Shown here: piece after piece, positions 1 through 12,659 of the stretch
Layout: every line of letters begins with the position of its first letter
Numbering within the stretch: position 1 is the first letter of the stretch
NCBI RefSeq assembly: GCF_022965805.1
Contig: NC_133103.1
Location: forward strand, 33,885,281-33,949,280
Direction of reading: 5' to 3'
Origin: Primulina eburnea
Lineage: Eukaryota > Streptophyta > Magnoliopsida > Lamiales > Gesneriaceae
Length of the DNA: 64,000 nucleotides
The notes under the pieces: generated by a model
What the model was told of the DNA's origin: nothing
The model's input: only the letters and a program-made list of their open reading frames with translations
The model's database searches: none
Translations under genes and position numbers: made by a program

Positions 1-775
1 ACATTTCTATGGCTTTTGTAATGAAAGTACCGTCATTTTCTCCAGATTGAGATATGATATGATTATGATTGACAGATTACTCAATCTATATCTATCAGTT
101 TGTACCAGACTACGTACAAATAGAACTAGATGACATAGATCGATGTCAAACAAATGTTCAGATAGAACAGAACATTTAAGTAGATTATATCAGATTGTAA
201 TTTTGATTGAGTTTGTATTTGTGATAGAAGATATCATGAACTCTTTCACAGATTATTCACAGATTGACAGGTAGTCAGAGTGTATGATTCAGATACTGAC
301 AGATATTGGTAGAGTTTTTAGTGCTGGATGTTAGCATTAGCTGTTATGATTTATTGTCACTATATGACTTATTGCATGACAATAGTTATCAAGACAGTTC
401 AGAATGGACAGATTAAAGAAACCAACATCGGATGATGATGCTTGGTATTTGAAACTGAAGATTTCATATGTCCTTGATTGGGATTAGCAGATTTGATAAC
501 AACTGCTAGTATTGTTTTGTTATGAACTGTGATTGGTTTATACGGATGTTGTATAACCAACATGGCAAGATTGATTCTGTCAGAGTTAGTTTAAGAAGTA
601 TTAGAATAGTATACTTTATGAAGTTTTATTCCAGAATTAAAATCAGAGATTGATACAAGAAAGAGATTTCAGAATGGATTCATTAAGAGAGGAGTTTGGA
701 TGTTAAACTCTATTATACATTTCTTCTCTTATATTTGAATTGATTGCTTATGAGTTCGAGGACGAACTCAGATCT

Positions 776-789
776 AAGAGGGGGAGAAA
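776..789 (+). other. Polypurine tract of element A
   Basis: An AAGAGGGGGAGAAA purine run ends directly at the TG of the LTR. It is the plus-strand primer of reverse transcription and fixes the element's orientation as plus. The same tract occurs in reverse complement at 47662-47675 in element C. Confidence 0.85.
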
Positions 790-925
790 TGTAATGCCCG
801 AGATTTAATCATTATAATCAGACGTTGATTAATTGACATGATTGAAATTATAAGAATTTAAACGAACCAATATGCCGAGACCGAGCGTCGTTGCATAATT
901 AGCCAAGGATTTGGGCAGAACCTCC

Positions 926-1104
926 GGCGCTCGAGCGGTAGAAAACAACCGCCCGAGCGCCAATGTTTCGGTAATTAATCGTTCGGGCAGAAGGTTCGGC
1001 GCCCGGGCGGTAGATTTTGACCGCTCGAGCGCCAAGTGTGCGACTTGAAATTTCCGGACAGTATGTTCGGCGCCCGAGCGGTACATTTCGACCGCTCGAG
1101 CGCC
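926..1104 (+). repeat. Three GC-rich foldbacks, about 72-bp period, in LTR of A
   Basis: Three 36-bp imperfect inverted repeats lie at 926-961, 998-1033 and 1069-1104. Each has arms of the form GGCGCYCGRGCGGT and ACCGCYCGAGCGCC around an AT-rich loop of about 8 bp. The spacing of 72 and 71 bp shows a small tandem repeat. They are rich in CpG in an otherwise AT-rich LTR and lie upstream of the TA run, in the presumed U3. Confidence 0.85.
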
Positions 1105-1150
1105 ACCCGGAAAGCATGCAATGTGCCACGCTTCAGTTTGCATGCATCGT

Positions 1151-1151
<1 letters not shown>

Positions 1152-1216
<65 letters not shown>

Positions 1217-1221
1217 ATATA
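1152..1221. repeat. TA dinucleotide microsatellite in LTR of A
   Basis: About 70 bp of alternating T and A with one interruption. Shorter TA runs lie at the equivalent place in the LTRs of element C (around 47197-47221 and 53205-53221), downstream of the GC-rich foldbacks in element direction. It could act as a TATA region but this is not shown. Confidence 0.9.
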
Positions 1222-1788
1222 GAGATAAACTCATTCTTCAGAAAAAAGAAACGAAGGAAAGGAAGCTCGAGAAATTCTCCAGAAAATCCTTACGCCTTTT
1301 CTGAGAAATCCGCCCGTCTGATTTTGAATCCGACTTCAGTACTGTGTTCCTAACAACACAGGCTACAACTGGACGTAAGTTTTATTACGTTTAGACATGG
1401 TTTGAATTTATGATGTTGTCAGAATTGAATAGGATTCATATATGATGTTCTTGTCATGTTAGACATCATAGAATCGAAGCCAGATTAAGAAACGGAGTGT
1501 TTAGATAATTGTTATGATTTTCAGAGTCGATTGGACTTAGATTTCATATCAGAATTGTATTATCGTTCAGAGTTTGAGTTGTATCGATATTGATTATGAA
1601 TTCTGATATTATATCTGTGATGTTGAGATTGACGGGATTATCAAGATTGTAGTGTTATGCCGTCGAAACATCAGTTGATTTAGATTGATCAGATTCAGTT
1701 ATGATTTAGATTTCATCGTGATATTCGTTGATATGAATCAGATTTTATCTTGTTCAGATATTGATCAGATTATGTACTGAGTTGAGTA

Positions 1789-2190
1789 TTGATCAGAACA
1801 GATTGTGAATTGAATTATACATTGATACAGTATATTTGTTATTGTCATTTCAGATCGGATATGGACAGACTGGACTTCGAGACTTCGTCTTCCTCAGACG
1901 GGGAAGATAAAGGTATAATTCATGTGATATTCGGGAAGAACAACTCAATTGAGATCGCGTTGAGTTGCCCAATAAATCACATACTATACTCTTGTTTATG
2001 TTTATATGATTATGCAATGATTATAGATTGTTATTCATGCATTAAGATAGGGCAGTCTGGAGATCAGGCAGACTCTAGACGTTCGGCGATATCTCAGCTC
2101 TGGGGAAGATCACCGCCCCTTTGTAGATGTGGATATAGATCAGGCCGAAGTCTAGGAATAAGACGTACAGCACCTCGATTGGTAGGGTAG
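1789..2190 (+). other. 133-codon open frame inside LTR, conserved in element D
   Basis: An open frame of 133 codons lies inside the LTR. Its last 90 or so residues are the same in both LTRs of element D (56585-56986 and 62787-63188, minus strand), while the first 40 residues differ. No known domain is visible. The nucleotide sequence of the shared part is nearly identical too, so the conservation is explained by recent common origin or conversion and is not evidence of a protein. I do not call it a gene. Confidence 0.25.
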
Positions 2191-2847
2191 GTGACAGCCA
2201 GTGACGTCTTATTCACCCCGGGATCCCTAGAGTTTTAGTCGAGTCAAGTCTAGACATGATTTGATTAGGACTGCCTGATTATATGGATGTGGCTTCCTAG
2301 ATCATGGGACCCATCGTTATTGCTTTCAATTGTACTAGCATGTTTTATGATTTAGATTGTTTATATGCATGTTTATCTGATTTGAGTTGCATGCTTATTT
2401 GATTTATTTCATAGATTATGAAATACATTGGTTTATACATGATCGCATGTTTTATGAATTAGTTGTTTATATACATGCTTACCATGTTTTATACTGGGAT
2501 TTATTCTCACCGGAGTTATCAGGCTGTTGTCTTGTTTTGTATGTGTGCATGACAACAGGTGGGGCTGGATCGGGGTCAAGAAGATGATGAGAGAAGACGA
2601 GTTTAGTGTGGTGATTCCGGACTTACAGTAGATTTGATTTTACTACTAGAACTTTAGTATTGAACCTTAGACTAGAATGTTGTACATTATCGTATTTTAA
2701 TATTGAATTGTATATATTGTTTAGATTCCATTACCTTCCGCAGTTACATTTTAAAAAGAAATTTTTTTTTTTAGACCCTGTTTTATCTGAATTGATAATT
2801 AAATCCCAACAATGATTAAGAATTAGATTAGCGTCCGGGTCCCCACA

Positions 2848-3240
2848 CCTTGTTGAGGCAATCTCCGAATCCCATTGTGGCAGCCACACCAGTTAGGGCT
2901 GACAAGACTAGTGATGTTTGTCATCACTGCAAGATGCCTGGACATTGGAAGCGAAATTGCAAAGAATATCTGGCCCAGAAGAGTTCTGGAAATGGTATGT
3001 TCTAAATTGAAGTAAACATTTCAATTAACTCTACTTCTTGGGTATTAGATACCGGTTATGACTCACATCTCTGTAATGGGTTACAGGTGATGGGAAGAAG
3101 TAGAATGCTTAAGGAAGGTGTGACCTTCTAGAGGATGGGCAATGGAGCAAGAGTTGCTGCCAAGGCTATTGAAGATGTTTACTTATTATTGAACAATAGT
3201 TTTAAGTTAATGAGATGTTTTGTTTGTACCTAATTTTGTA
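2848..3240 (+). pseudogene. Copia gag C-terminus (zinc knuckle) and protease remnant
   Basis: The first part encodes the CCHC knuckle of a copia Gag in the form CHHCKMPGHWKRNC, near 2921-2962, then a stop (TAA) shortly after. Downstream, broken reading frames still show a protease-like stretch (a V-L-D-T-G-like segment near 3040) and a following segment shared with elements 2 and 3. The amino half of gag is cut away by element A. Frame breaks make this a remnant. Confidence 0.75.
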
Positions 3241-5372
3241 AAACATTGTTTCCATTTCTATGCTGATAAAAATGGATATTCTTGTTTATTTTGCAAATGT
3301 GTTTGCAACATTTACATGAATGAATGTTTGATTGGTACTGGTGAACTTGAAAACGATCTCTATAACTAAAAATTGAAAGATATTCCACTAAATGTCCATT
3401 CAAAGGCATACACCATATGAGATATGGATGGGTAAGCCTCCTAAGTATTCTTATCTTAGAATATGAGGGTGCCCTGCTTATGAAGCAGGTAGTGGGAGAT
3501 AAATTGGATATTTGATCCATTTTATGCTAATTTGTGGGATATCCAATGAATTCGATTGGATACTACTTCTATCATCCGCAAGAAACAAAAGTGTTTGTTT
3601 CTAGGAATGCGACCTTTTTGAAAGGGAATTTCTGTTGTATAGAAAAAGGGAGATGATAGAACTCGAAGAGGTTCGAGAGACACCCACAATTGAAGAACCC
3701 ACACCCGAAGAGCCAAGAGAGGAGATACAAGCTCCTAGTAGATCCGAGAGAGTCTCGAGACCACCTATGAGGTATGGTCTGCTTCTTGAAGAGGGCCATG
3801 ATGAGCCTAACCATGGATGTGATCCAAGGACCTTCAAGGAAGCGTTATCTGATGCCGATTCATCCAAGTGACTTTAAGCAATGGAATCTGAGTTGAATTC
3901 CATGCATTCGAACCAAGTGTAGGATCTTGTGGATCCACCTGAGGGAATTGTTCCCACAGGGACTTGGGACAGATGGGAAGGTATTGACCTTCAAGGTGCG
4001 ATTGGTGGCAAAAGGATATACTCAAAGACAAGGAGTTGACTTTGAGGAAACCTTTTCCCCAGTCGCAATGTTCAAGTCCATAAGGATTTTGCTAGCCATA
4101 GCTGCATGGTATGACTGTGAGATATGGCAGATGGATGTCAAGACAAACTTTCTTAATGGGGATTTTAAGAAAGTTATTTACATGTCTTAACCTGAAGGGT
4201 TTACATCTATCGGAAGTGAGCATATGGTATGCAAACTTCAGAGATCTAATTATGATCTAAAGCAGGCATCTTGGAGTTGGAACCTCAGATTCGACAGTAC
4301 AATCAAATAGTTTGATTTACTAAGAATCCTGAAGAACCCTATGTGTATAAGAAGGTCAGCGGGAGTTTTGTGACATTCCTGGTGTTATATGTTGATGACA
4401 TTCTACTCATTGGGAATGATGTAGGAATGTTGCAATCAACTAAGATATGGTTAGCGAGTAAGTTCTCGATGCAGGACTTGGGTGAAGCATCTTTTGTATT
4501 GGGAATACAGATCTATAGAGATAGATCGAGAAGATTGCTTGGTCTCACCCAGTCCACATACATTGATACCATCGTGAAGCGGTTCTCGATGGATGAGTCC
4601 ATGACAGGACATCTACCAATGTGTCATGGCGTGTCCCTATCCAAGTCTGTCTCCCAAGACTGATGCAGAGATAGTGGCGATGACAAAGCATTCCTTACGC
4701 ATCTGCGATTGGTAGCATCATGTATGGGATGATATCTACACGTCTTGACGTGGTTTTCGCACTAAGTATAGTGAGTAGATATCAATCGAACCCTGGTCTT
4801 CCACACCTGAAAGCTGTGAAAGACATCCTCAAGTAGTTGAGAAGGACCAATAAGTTGTTCTTGGTCTATGGGGTGGAGAACTGAGATTGGAAGGCTATAC
4901 CGACTCTAGCTTCCAAAGCGATATCGATGACTCGAAGTCAACCTCTGGGTTTGTATTCATGCTCAATGGTGCTGATGTCTCTTGGAAGAGTTCCAAGCAA
5001 GACAATATTACGGATTCCAGCACAGAGGCCGAATACATTGCTGCATCAGATGCAGCAAGGGAGGCTGTTTGGATAAGAAATTTCGTCTAAGAGTTAGACG
5101 TCATTCTTAATGGAGTTGCTCCTATCCCGGTGTTGTGTGACAACACGGGAGCTTTAGCTCAAGCAAAGGAGCCAAGGTCTCATCAGAAGTCCAAACATGT
5201 ATTGAGAAAGTACCACATCCTCGGAGAGATTGTGGGAAAAGGAGAAGTGTCGATTGACACAGTCGGCTCCGCAGACAATGTTGTTGATCCACTAGCTAAG
5301 CCTTTACCTGGACCATTATTCGACAAGCATCGCGAATCAATGGGTTTAAAGCAAATGGGTAGTTGGCTCTAG
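3241..5372 (+). pseudogene. Broken copia pol: linker, reverse transcriptase, RNase H
   Basis: Pieces in several frames follow the order of a copia polyprotein. They are a pre-integrase remnant (around 3241-3400), an integrase C-terminal linker (3635-3871), the reverse transcriptase start (3927-4190, with a D-V-K-T segment before NGDF), the catalytic YVDD box within 4343-4663, and RNase H (4887-5090 with TDSSF and STEAEY; 5130-5372 with LCDN). Frameshifts and stops separate every piece. The integrase zinc finger and catalytic core are absent: pre-integrase sequence passes directly to the segment that follows the core, at about 3393-3412. Elements 2 and 3 share this gap. The last frame ends 14 bp before the 3' LTR. 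Confidence 0.85.
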
Positions 5373-5386
5373 TGCAAGTGGGAGAT

Positions 5387-7566
5387 TGTTAGAGTAGGTG
5401 CCCGTCGAGCCAAATGTTGGCCGAGTGTTCACAATGAAACTCTATGGATAAGCAATCTTTATTTTAGTAATATTTGATATTATTATTTTGGCACATCTTT
5501 ATCTGTATACCCATGCTAGTTGCATAGATAAAGCCCTTGAATATACAAATAGTAGAAAGAATATGAGATGTTCATATGATGAGTATCATGAAACTCATAT
5601 TTGTAATACTGTATATTCTAAACGGTTCCTAGTCGATTCAGCCGCCACTAAGAAGGATATAGGCCGCTCGAGTTCGAGACTAGTATCTGCGATGTGAGTA
5701 CCATGTTTCATTGGTAGGGGACATTGTGATGTCCGAACATGCAGATAGGTGCTCCTTGTAGAGTGCACTGAACAACCCTCCATAAAAGGACTTTCCAAGT
5801 GGTTCTCACTTATCGAGTGGAAATGTCCTAGTTTATGGTGGTACAGAATTAGTCCTTATGACCCGGGACAACATTGAGACTCTATGTGCTAGAATTACAC
5901 TTTGACTTGTTTACCGACTCTTATGGGGTCATCAGGTGGCAAGGTTGGGTGTTCTGTCAAAACACATAGGAGTCGATGCATTGTAGTCGGGGATTCACCG
6001 CTTACCTTCGGGTATGGATATCCTATGTGTTATCATGTGTATGTAGGTTGAAATCTCTGGCCAGAGTATGGTTGTAATTATGAAAGGGGTTTCATAGATT
6101 ACACCATTGATGCAACTACAACATGACACATAGCATCGATTCATGGACAACTCTCGATAAACCAATGGTTGTCGAATCGATCGGGATATATGAGTTGAAG
6201 GGACCGTACTGTACGCTAACCATAATTGAATGGTTCTTGCAGGCACTATCATTTGATACCTAGGGAATCATGTAAGCGATGCTGCTAGGCGTTTAACATG
6301 ATTGGTTGGGTAGTATCAGACTTGAGTTCTGACGTTCTTGTTATCAAGGTGTTGATAAGTAAGAATGGAGCAATTGGGGTATGCTCACATAAGGACATGT
6401 TTAGTCCGAATCACATGGAGATGTGAACCCACGGCTAGTCGTATCAATGAACCATTGAGGGCCACACAAGTGCTAGCTTTCTAGATCCCGTTGAGAAGTA
6501 AAAAATAGTTCAATGAGTTGAACGGCTTATAAAGGGGTTTATAAGCGTAAAGAAAATTAGAAGTATGACTTCTATAAAGGAGAAAATAGTTCAATGTGTT
6601 GAACGGCTTATAAATGAGTTTATAAGCGTAATGAAAAATAGAAGTATGACTTCTATGAGAGAAATGTAAATTTTGATTTATGGAAGTGTTCCTAAATTAA
6701 AATTTGGCCAAGAGAATAATGTATTTGAAAATTGTGATTTTCATAAACATTATTATGGACTAAATTAAATTAATTCAAATGTTGAATTAATTAAACACTA
6801 GTGGGCCTAGTAGAGTCCAAATAATTAAATTAATTCAAGTGTTGAATTAATTAAATATCATTGGGCCTTGTAGAGCCCATTTGGAAATAATTATTTAACT
6901 AGTGGGCTTGAGTAAAATCAAGTAAACTATAAATGGGCCCAAATATGTTTGGGACATTTAAATTATAGTCCATGGGCATTGTAAAAGTTACAAGCCCACT
7001 CAACTTGCATGCTTGGGAGGTGAAGAGTTGGGGATTACTTTTGATTAAAATAATGCATGGTATGCAACCTTTTTGGATCAACTTTTTGCAACCCCAAGAC
7101 AACTCATCCTCCCTCATTCTCAACTTGCAATGGCCGAAACTTCCTCTATTTTTTCTCTCCATTTTTCTTCTCATTTTGTTCTTCAATTGTTGAAGGAACA
7201 AGTCACTTCTCTTTGAAAAATCCTCATATTTTTCTAGTACAAAATATGAGCGGATCTTCCTAGTTAGTGGTGGGCCTAATTTGAAGGAAAGATTCAAGAT
7301 CAAGGAGAGCTTGTAGATTTGTCTTGCCTTTGAAGAGCCAAGTTGTTTACAACTTGGTTGGAGCCATTACATCAATCTTTGTGGTTGATAGGTATAAATT
7401 TCTCAACACCCTATGCATGAAAGTTGAGATTTTGTATATGCTTGCACAACGAGTACATGGGGTTCATTTTTGTAGAAATTTCTTCCAAAATTTCGGTTTT
7501 TTGTAAATTAAAAATAATTTTGTGCTTCCGTTGCGATTTTGAACACCTTAAAACGATCCCCTTTTA
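5387..7566 (+). repeat. 3' LTR of copia element 1 (about 2180 bp)
   Basis: It begins TGTTAGAGTAGG after a purine-rich AAGTGGGAGAT tract. It aligns over its length with the LTRs of elements 2 (17392-19514) and 3 (32920-35055, 40132-42290). Its last 40 bp differ from those of 2 and 3, and the terminal CA is TA here, so it is a separate subfamily. The final A could equally belong to the satellite that follows. Confidence 0.85.
6500..6663 (+). repeat. About 85-bp tandem duplication within copia LTR
   Basis: Two copies of a stretch beginning at AATAGTTCAATG and containing GTTGAACGGCTTATAA and AGAAGTATGACTTCTAT follow each other. The same pair is present in the LTRs of elements 2 (near 18508-18665) and 3 (near 34014-34170 and 41247-41400), so the duplication is old and family-wide. 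Confidence 0.8.
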
Positions 7567-7659
7567 TGTGCCATCTTAGAGAATCTATCCACAAAAACAA
7601 AAATAGAATCACTCCCCTTCTTATTCCTTGGCAACCCCAAAATAGAGTCCATCGAAATG

Positions 7660-8142
7660 TCAATCCAAGTTCTTTTTAAGAATAGCACGCAAAAGTGTTC
7701 CTAAAGTTCTATTGAAAACTTCAGTTTGTCCATCCGTTTGAGGATGACAAGTAGTAGAAAACAACAATTTTGTGCCAAGTTTAGCCCAAAAAGTATTCCA
7801 AAAGTAACTCAAGAATTTAACATCGCGACCAGAAACAATAGTCCTAGGCATTCCATGCAACCTAGCGACTTCTCTAAAGAACAAATCCGCAATGCTTGAA
7901 GCATCATTGGTTTTATGACAAGCTATAAAATGTGCAATCTTAGAGAATCTATCCACAACAACAAAAATAGAATCACTCCCCTTCTTAGTCCTAGACAACC
8001 CCAAAATAAAGTTCATAGAAATGTCAATCCAAGTTCTTTTTAAGAATAGCACGCAAAAGTGTTCCCAAAGTTCTATTGACAACTTCAGTTTGTCCATCCG
8101 TTTGAGGATGACAAGTAGTAGAAAACAACAATTTTGTGCCAA
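7660..8142 (-). pseudogene. Representative 160-codon frame spanning two satellite units
   Basis: This frame is typical of many in the array. Its last 120 or so residues are the integrase core in true frame. Its first 40 are the Glu-region of the neighbouring unit read in the wrong frame ([10 protein letters not shown]...). The second catalytic residue is Gly rather than Asp in SGRD, and the zinc-binding and C-terminal integrase domains are missing, so no active enzyme is possible. Comparable 160-codon frames occur at 9116-9598, 9480-9962, 10572-11054, 11300-11782, 25188-25670, 26638-27120, 27395-27877, 28152-28634, 28909-29391, 29666-30148, 30758-31240, 31486-31968, 42331-42813, 43059-43541, 43423-43905 and 44515-44997. 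They are by-products of tandem copying and not genes. Confidence 0.8.
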
Positions 8143-11100
8143 ATTTAGCCCATAAAGTATTCCAAAATTAACTCAATAATTTAACATCGCGACCAGAAAC
8201 AATAGTCCTAGGTATGCCATGCAACCTAACGACTTCTCTAAAGAACAAATCCGCAATGTTTGAAGCATCATCGGTTTTATGACAAGCTATAAAATGTGTC
8301 ATCTTAGAGAATCTATCCACAACAACAAAAATAGAATCCCTCCCCTTCTTATTCCTAGGAAACCCCAAAATAAAGTCCATAGAAATGTCAATCCAAGTTC
8401 TTTTTAAGAATAGCACGCAAAAGTGTTCCCAAAGTTCTATTGACAACTTCAGTTTGTCCATCCGTTTGAGGATGACAAGTAGTAGAAAACAACAATTTTG
8501 TGCCAAGTTTAGCCCATAAAGTATTCCAAAAGTAACTCAAGAATTTAACATCGCGACCAGAAACAATAGTCCTAGGCATGCCATGCAACCTAACGACTTA
8601 TCTAAAGAAAAAATCCGCAATGTTTGAAGCATCATCGGTTTTATAACAAGCTATAAAATGTGCCATCTTAGAGAATCTATCGACAACAACAAAAATAGAA
8701 TCCATCCCCTTCTTAGTCCTAGGCAACCCCAAAATAAAGTCCTTTGAAATGTCAATCCAAGTTCTTTTTAAGAATAGCACGCAAAAGTGTTCCCAAAGTT
8801 CTATTGACAACTTCAGTTTGTCCATCCGTTTGAGGATGACAAGTAGTAGAAAACAACAATTTTGTGCCAAGTTTAGCCCATAAAGTATTCCAAAATTAAC
8901 TCAAGAATTTAACATCGCGACCAGAAACAATAGTCCTAGGCATTCAATGCAACCTAGCGACTTCTCTAAAGAACAAATCCGCAATGTTTGAAGCATCATC
9001 GGTTTTATGACGAACTATAAAATGTGCCATCTCAGAGAATCTATCCACAACAACAAAAATAGAATCCCTCCCCTTCTTAATCCTAGGCAACCCCAAAATA
9101 AAGTCCATAGAAATGTCAATCCAAGTTCTTTTTAAGAACAGCACGCAAAAGTGTTCCCAAAGTTCTATTGACAACTTCAGTTTGTCCATCCGTTTGAGGA
9201 TGACAAGTAGTAGAAAACAACAATTTTGTGCCAAGTTTAGCCCATAAGGTATTCCAAAAGTAATTCAAGAATTTAACATCGCGACCAGAAACAATAGTCC
9301 TAGGCATTCCATGCAACCTAGCGACTTCTCTAAAGAACAAATCCGCAATGTTTGAAGCATCATCGGTTTTATGACAAGCTATAATATGTGTCATCTTAGA
9401 GAATCTATCCGCAAAAACAAAAATAGAATCACTCTCCTTCTTAGTCCTCGGCAACCCCAAAATAAAGTCCATCGAAATGTCAATCAAAGTTCTTTTTAAG
9501 AATAGCACGCAAAAGTGTTCCCAAAGTTCTATTGAAAACTTCAATTTGTCCATCCGTTTGAGGATGACAAGTAGTAGAAAACAACAATTTTGTGCCAAGT
9601 TTAGCCCATAAAGTCTTCCAAAAGTAACTCAAGAATTTAACATCGCGACCAGAAACAATAGTCCTTGGCATGCCATGCAACCTAACGACTTCTCTAAAGA
9701 AAAAATCCGCAATGTTTGAAGCATCATCGGTTTTATAACAAGCTATAAAATGTGCCATATTAGAGAATCTATCCACAACAACAAAAATAGAATATATCCC
9801 CTTCTTAGTCCTAGGCAACCCCAAAATAAAGTCCATAGAAATGTCAATCCAAGTTCTTTTTAAGAATAGCACGCAAAAGTGTTCCCAAAGTTCTATTGAC
9901 AACTTCAGTTTGTCCATCCGTTTGAGGATGACAAGTAGTAGAAAACAACAATTTTGTGTCAAGTTTAGCCCATAAAGTATTCCAAAATTAACTCAAGAAT
10001 TTAACATCGCGACCAGAAACAATAGTCCTAGGCATTCAATGCAACGTAACGACTTCTCTAAAGAACAAATCCGCAATGTTTGAAGCATCATCGGTTTTAT
10101 GACAAGCTATAAAATGTGCCATCTTAGAGAATCTATCCACAACAACAAAAATAGAATCCCTTACCTTCTTAGTCCTAGGCAACCCCAAAATAAAGTCCAT
10201 AGAAATGTCAATCCAAGTTCTTTTTAAGAATAGCACGCAAAAGTGTTCCCAAAGTTCTATTGACAACTTCAGTTTGTCCATCCGTTTGAGGATGACAAGT
10301 AGTAGAAAACAACAATTTTGTGCCAAGTTTAGCCCATAAAGTATTCCAAAATTAACTCAAGAATTTAACATCGCGACCAGAAACAATAGTCCTAGGCATT
10401 CAATGCAACCTAGCGACTTCTCTAAAGAACAAATCCGCAATGTTTGAAGCATCATCGGTTTTATGACGAACTATAAAATGTGCCATCTCAGAGAATCTAT
10501 CCACAACAACAAAAATAGAATCTCTCCCCTTCTTAATCCTAGGCAACCCCAAAATAAAGTCCATAGAAATGTCAATCCAAGTTCTTTTTAAGAATAGCAC
10601 GCAAAAGTGTTCCCAAAGTTCTATTGACAACTTCAGTTTGTCCATCCGTTTGAGGATGACAAGTAGTAGAAAACAACAATTTTGTGCCAAGTTTAGCCCA
10701 TAAGGTATTCCAAAAGTAATTCAAGAATTTAACATCGCGACCAGAAACAATAGTCCTAGGCATTCCATGCAACCTAGCGACTTCTCTAAAGAACAAATCC
10801 GCAATGTTTGAAGCATCATCGGTTTTATGACAAGCTATAAAATGTGCCATCTTAGAGAATCTATCCACAACAAAAAAAATAGAATCCCTCCACTTCTTAG
10901 TCCTAGGAAACCCCAAAATAAAGTCCATAGAAATGTCAATCCAAGTGCTTTTTAAGAATAGCACGCAAAAGTGTTCCCAAAGTTCTATTGACAACTTCAG
11001 TTTGTCCATCCGTTTGAGGATGACAAGTAGTAGAAAACAACAATTTTGTGCCAAGTTTAGCCCATAAAGTCTTCGAAAAGTAACTCAAGAATTTAACATC

Positions 11101-12659
11101 GCGACGAGAAACAATAGTCCTAGGCATGCCATGCAACCTAACGACTTCTCTAAAGAACAAATCCGCAATGTTTGAAGCATCATCGGTTTTATGACAAGCT
11201 ATAAAATGTGCCATCTTAGAGAATCTATCCACAAAAACAAAAATAGAATCACTCCCCTTCTTATTCCTCGGCAACCCCAAAATAAAGTCCATCGAAATGT
11301 CAATCCAAGTTCTTTTTAAGAATAGCACGCAAAAGTGTTCCTAAAGTTCTATTGAAAACTTCAGTTTGTCCATCCGTTTGAGGATGACAAGTAGTAGAAA
11401 ACAACAATTTTGTGCCAAGTTTAGCCCATAAAGTATTCCAAAAGTAACTCAAGAATTTAACATCGCGACCAGAAACAATAGTCCTAGGCATTCCATGCAA
11501 CCTAGCGACTTCTCTAAAGAACAAATCCGCAATGTTTGAAGCATCATTGGTTTTATGACAAGCTATAAAATGTGCAATCTTAGAGAATCTATCCACAACA
11601 AAAAAAATAGAATCCCTCCCCTTTTTAGTCCTAGGCAACCCCAAAATAAAGTCCATAGAAATGTCAATCCAAGTTCTTTTTAAGAATAGCACGCAAAAGT
11701 GTTCCCAAAGTTCTATTGACAACTTCAGTTTGTCCATCCGTTTGAGGATGACAAGTAGTAGAAAACAACAATTTTGTGCCAAGTTTAGCCCATAAAGTAT
11801 TCCAAAAGTAACTCAAAAATTTAACATCGCGACCAGAAACAATAGTCCTAGGCATGCCACGCAACCTAACGACTTCTCTAAAGAAAAAATCTGCAATGTT
11901 TGAAGAATCATTGGTTTTATAACAAGCTATAAAATGTGCCATCTTAGAGAATCTATCCACAACAACAAAAATAGAATCCATCCCCTTCTTAGTCCAAGGC
12001 AACCCCAAAATAAAGTCCATAGAAATGTCAATCCAAGTTCTTTTTAAGAATAGCACTCAAAACTGTTCCCAAAGTTCTATTGACAACTTCAGTTTGTCCA
12101 TCCGTTTGAGGATGACAAGTAGTAGAAAAGAACAATTTTGTGCCAAGTTTAGCCCATAAAGTATTCCAAAATTAACTCAAGAATTTAATATCGCGACCAG
12201 AAACAATAGTCCTAGGCATTCAATGCAACCTAGCGACTTCTCTAAAGAAAAAATCCGCAATGTTTGAAGCATCATCGGTTTTATGACAAGCTATAAAATG
12301 TGCCATCTTAGAGAATCTATCCACAACAACAAAAATAGAATCCCTCCCCTTCTTAGACCTAGGCAACCCCAAAATAAAGTCCATAGAAATGTCAATCCAA
12401 GTTCTTTTTAAGAATAGCACGCAAAAGTGTTCCCAAAGTTCTATTGACAACTTCAGTTTGTCCATCCGTTTGAGGATGACAAGTAGTAGAAAACAACAAT
12501 TTTGTGCCAAGTTTAGCCCATAAAGTATTCCAAAAGTAACTCAAGAATTTAACATCGCGACCAGAAACAATAGTCCTAGGCATTCCATGCAACCTAGCGA
12601 CTTCTCTAAAGAACAAATCCGCAATGTTTGAAGCATCATCGGTTTTATGACAAGCTATA

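Larger units (their letters stand above)
1..2847 (+). mobile_element. Ty3/gypsy element A, 3' end only (TR-GAG-like family)
   Basis: This is the distal part of an LTR retrotransposon whose 5' part lies left of the window. Bases 1-775 are AT-rich internal sequence with no recognisable pol domain. They match, in reverse, the 3' internal region of elements C (around 47,990-48,500) and D (around 58,300-59,050), for example in the shared stretch around a 'tagtgctggatgttagc' motif. A polypurine tract and a full 3' LTR follow. The LTR end at 2847 is followed directly by copia gag sequence, so A is inserted in copia element 1. Elements A, C and D share LTR termini (TGTAA...CCCCACA) and form one broad family. 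Whether A carried a gag or a pol cannot be seen here. Confidence 0.85.
790..2847 (+). repeat. 3' LTR of gypsy element A (2058 bp)
   Basis: The LTR begins TGTAATGCCCGAG after the polypurine tract and ends GGGTCCCCACA. The same termini in reverse complement bound the LTRs of elements C and D. It contains three GC-rich foldbacks (926-1104), a TA run (1152-1221) and a block near 1910-2190 that is almost identical to the LTR of D. The 5' part with GC-rich foldbacks instead resembles element C, so this LTR looks mosaic. Confidence 0.9.
2848..7566 (+). mobile_element. Ty1/copia element 1, 5' part displaced by gypsy A
   Basis: The visible part runs from the end of gag through a broken pol to a complete 3' LTR. 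Element A sits in gag just upstream of the zinc knuckle: the copia sequence resumes at CCTTG, at the same gag position that is uninterrupted in element 2 (near 22050) and element 3 (near 37585). The remaining 5' part must lie left of element A, outside the window. The 3' LTR is followed directly by the satellite array, so this element was probably inserted in the array as well. Confidence 0.85.

Noticed and set aside
1017..1353. Plus-strand frames rich in Ile-Tyr repeats
   Set aside because: They read through the TA microsatellite of the LTR.
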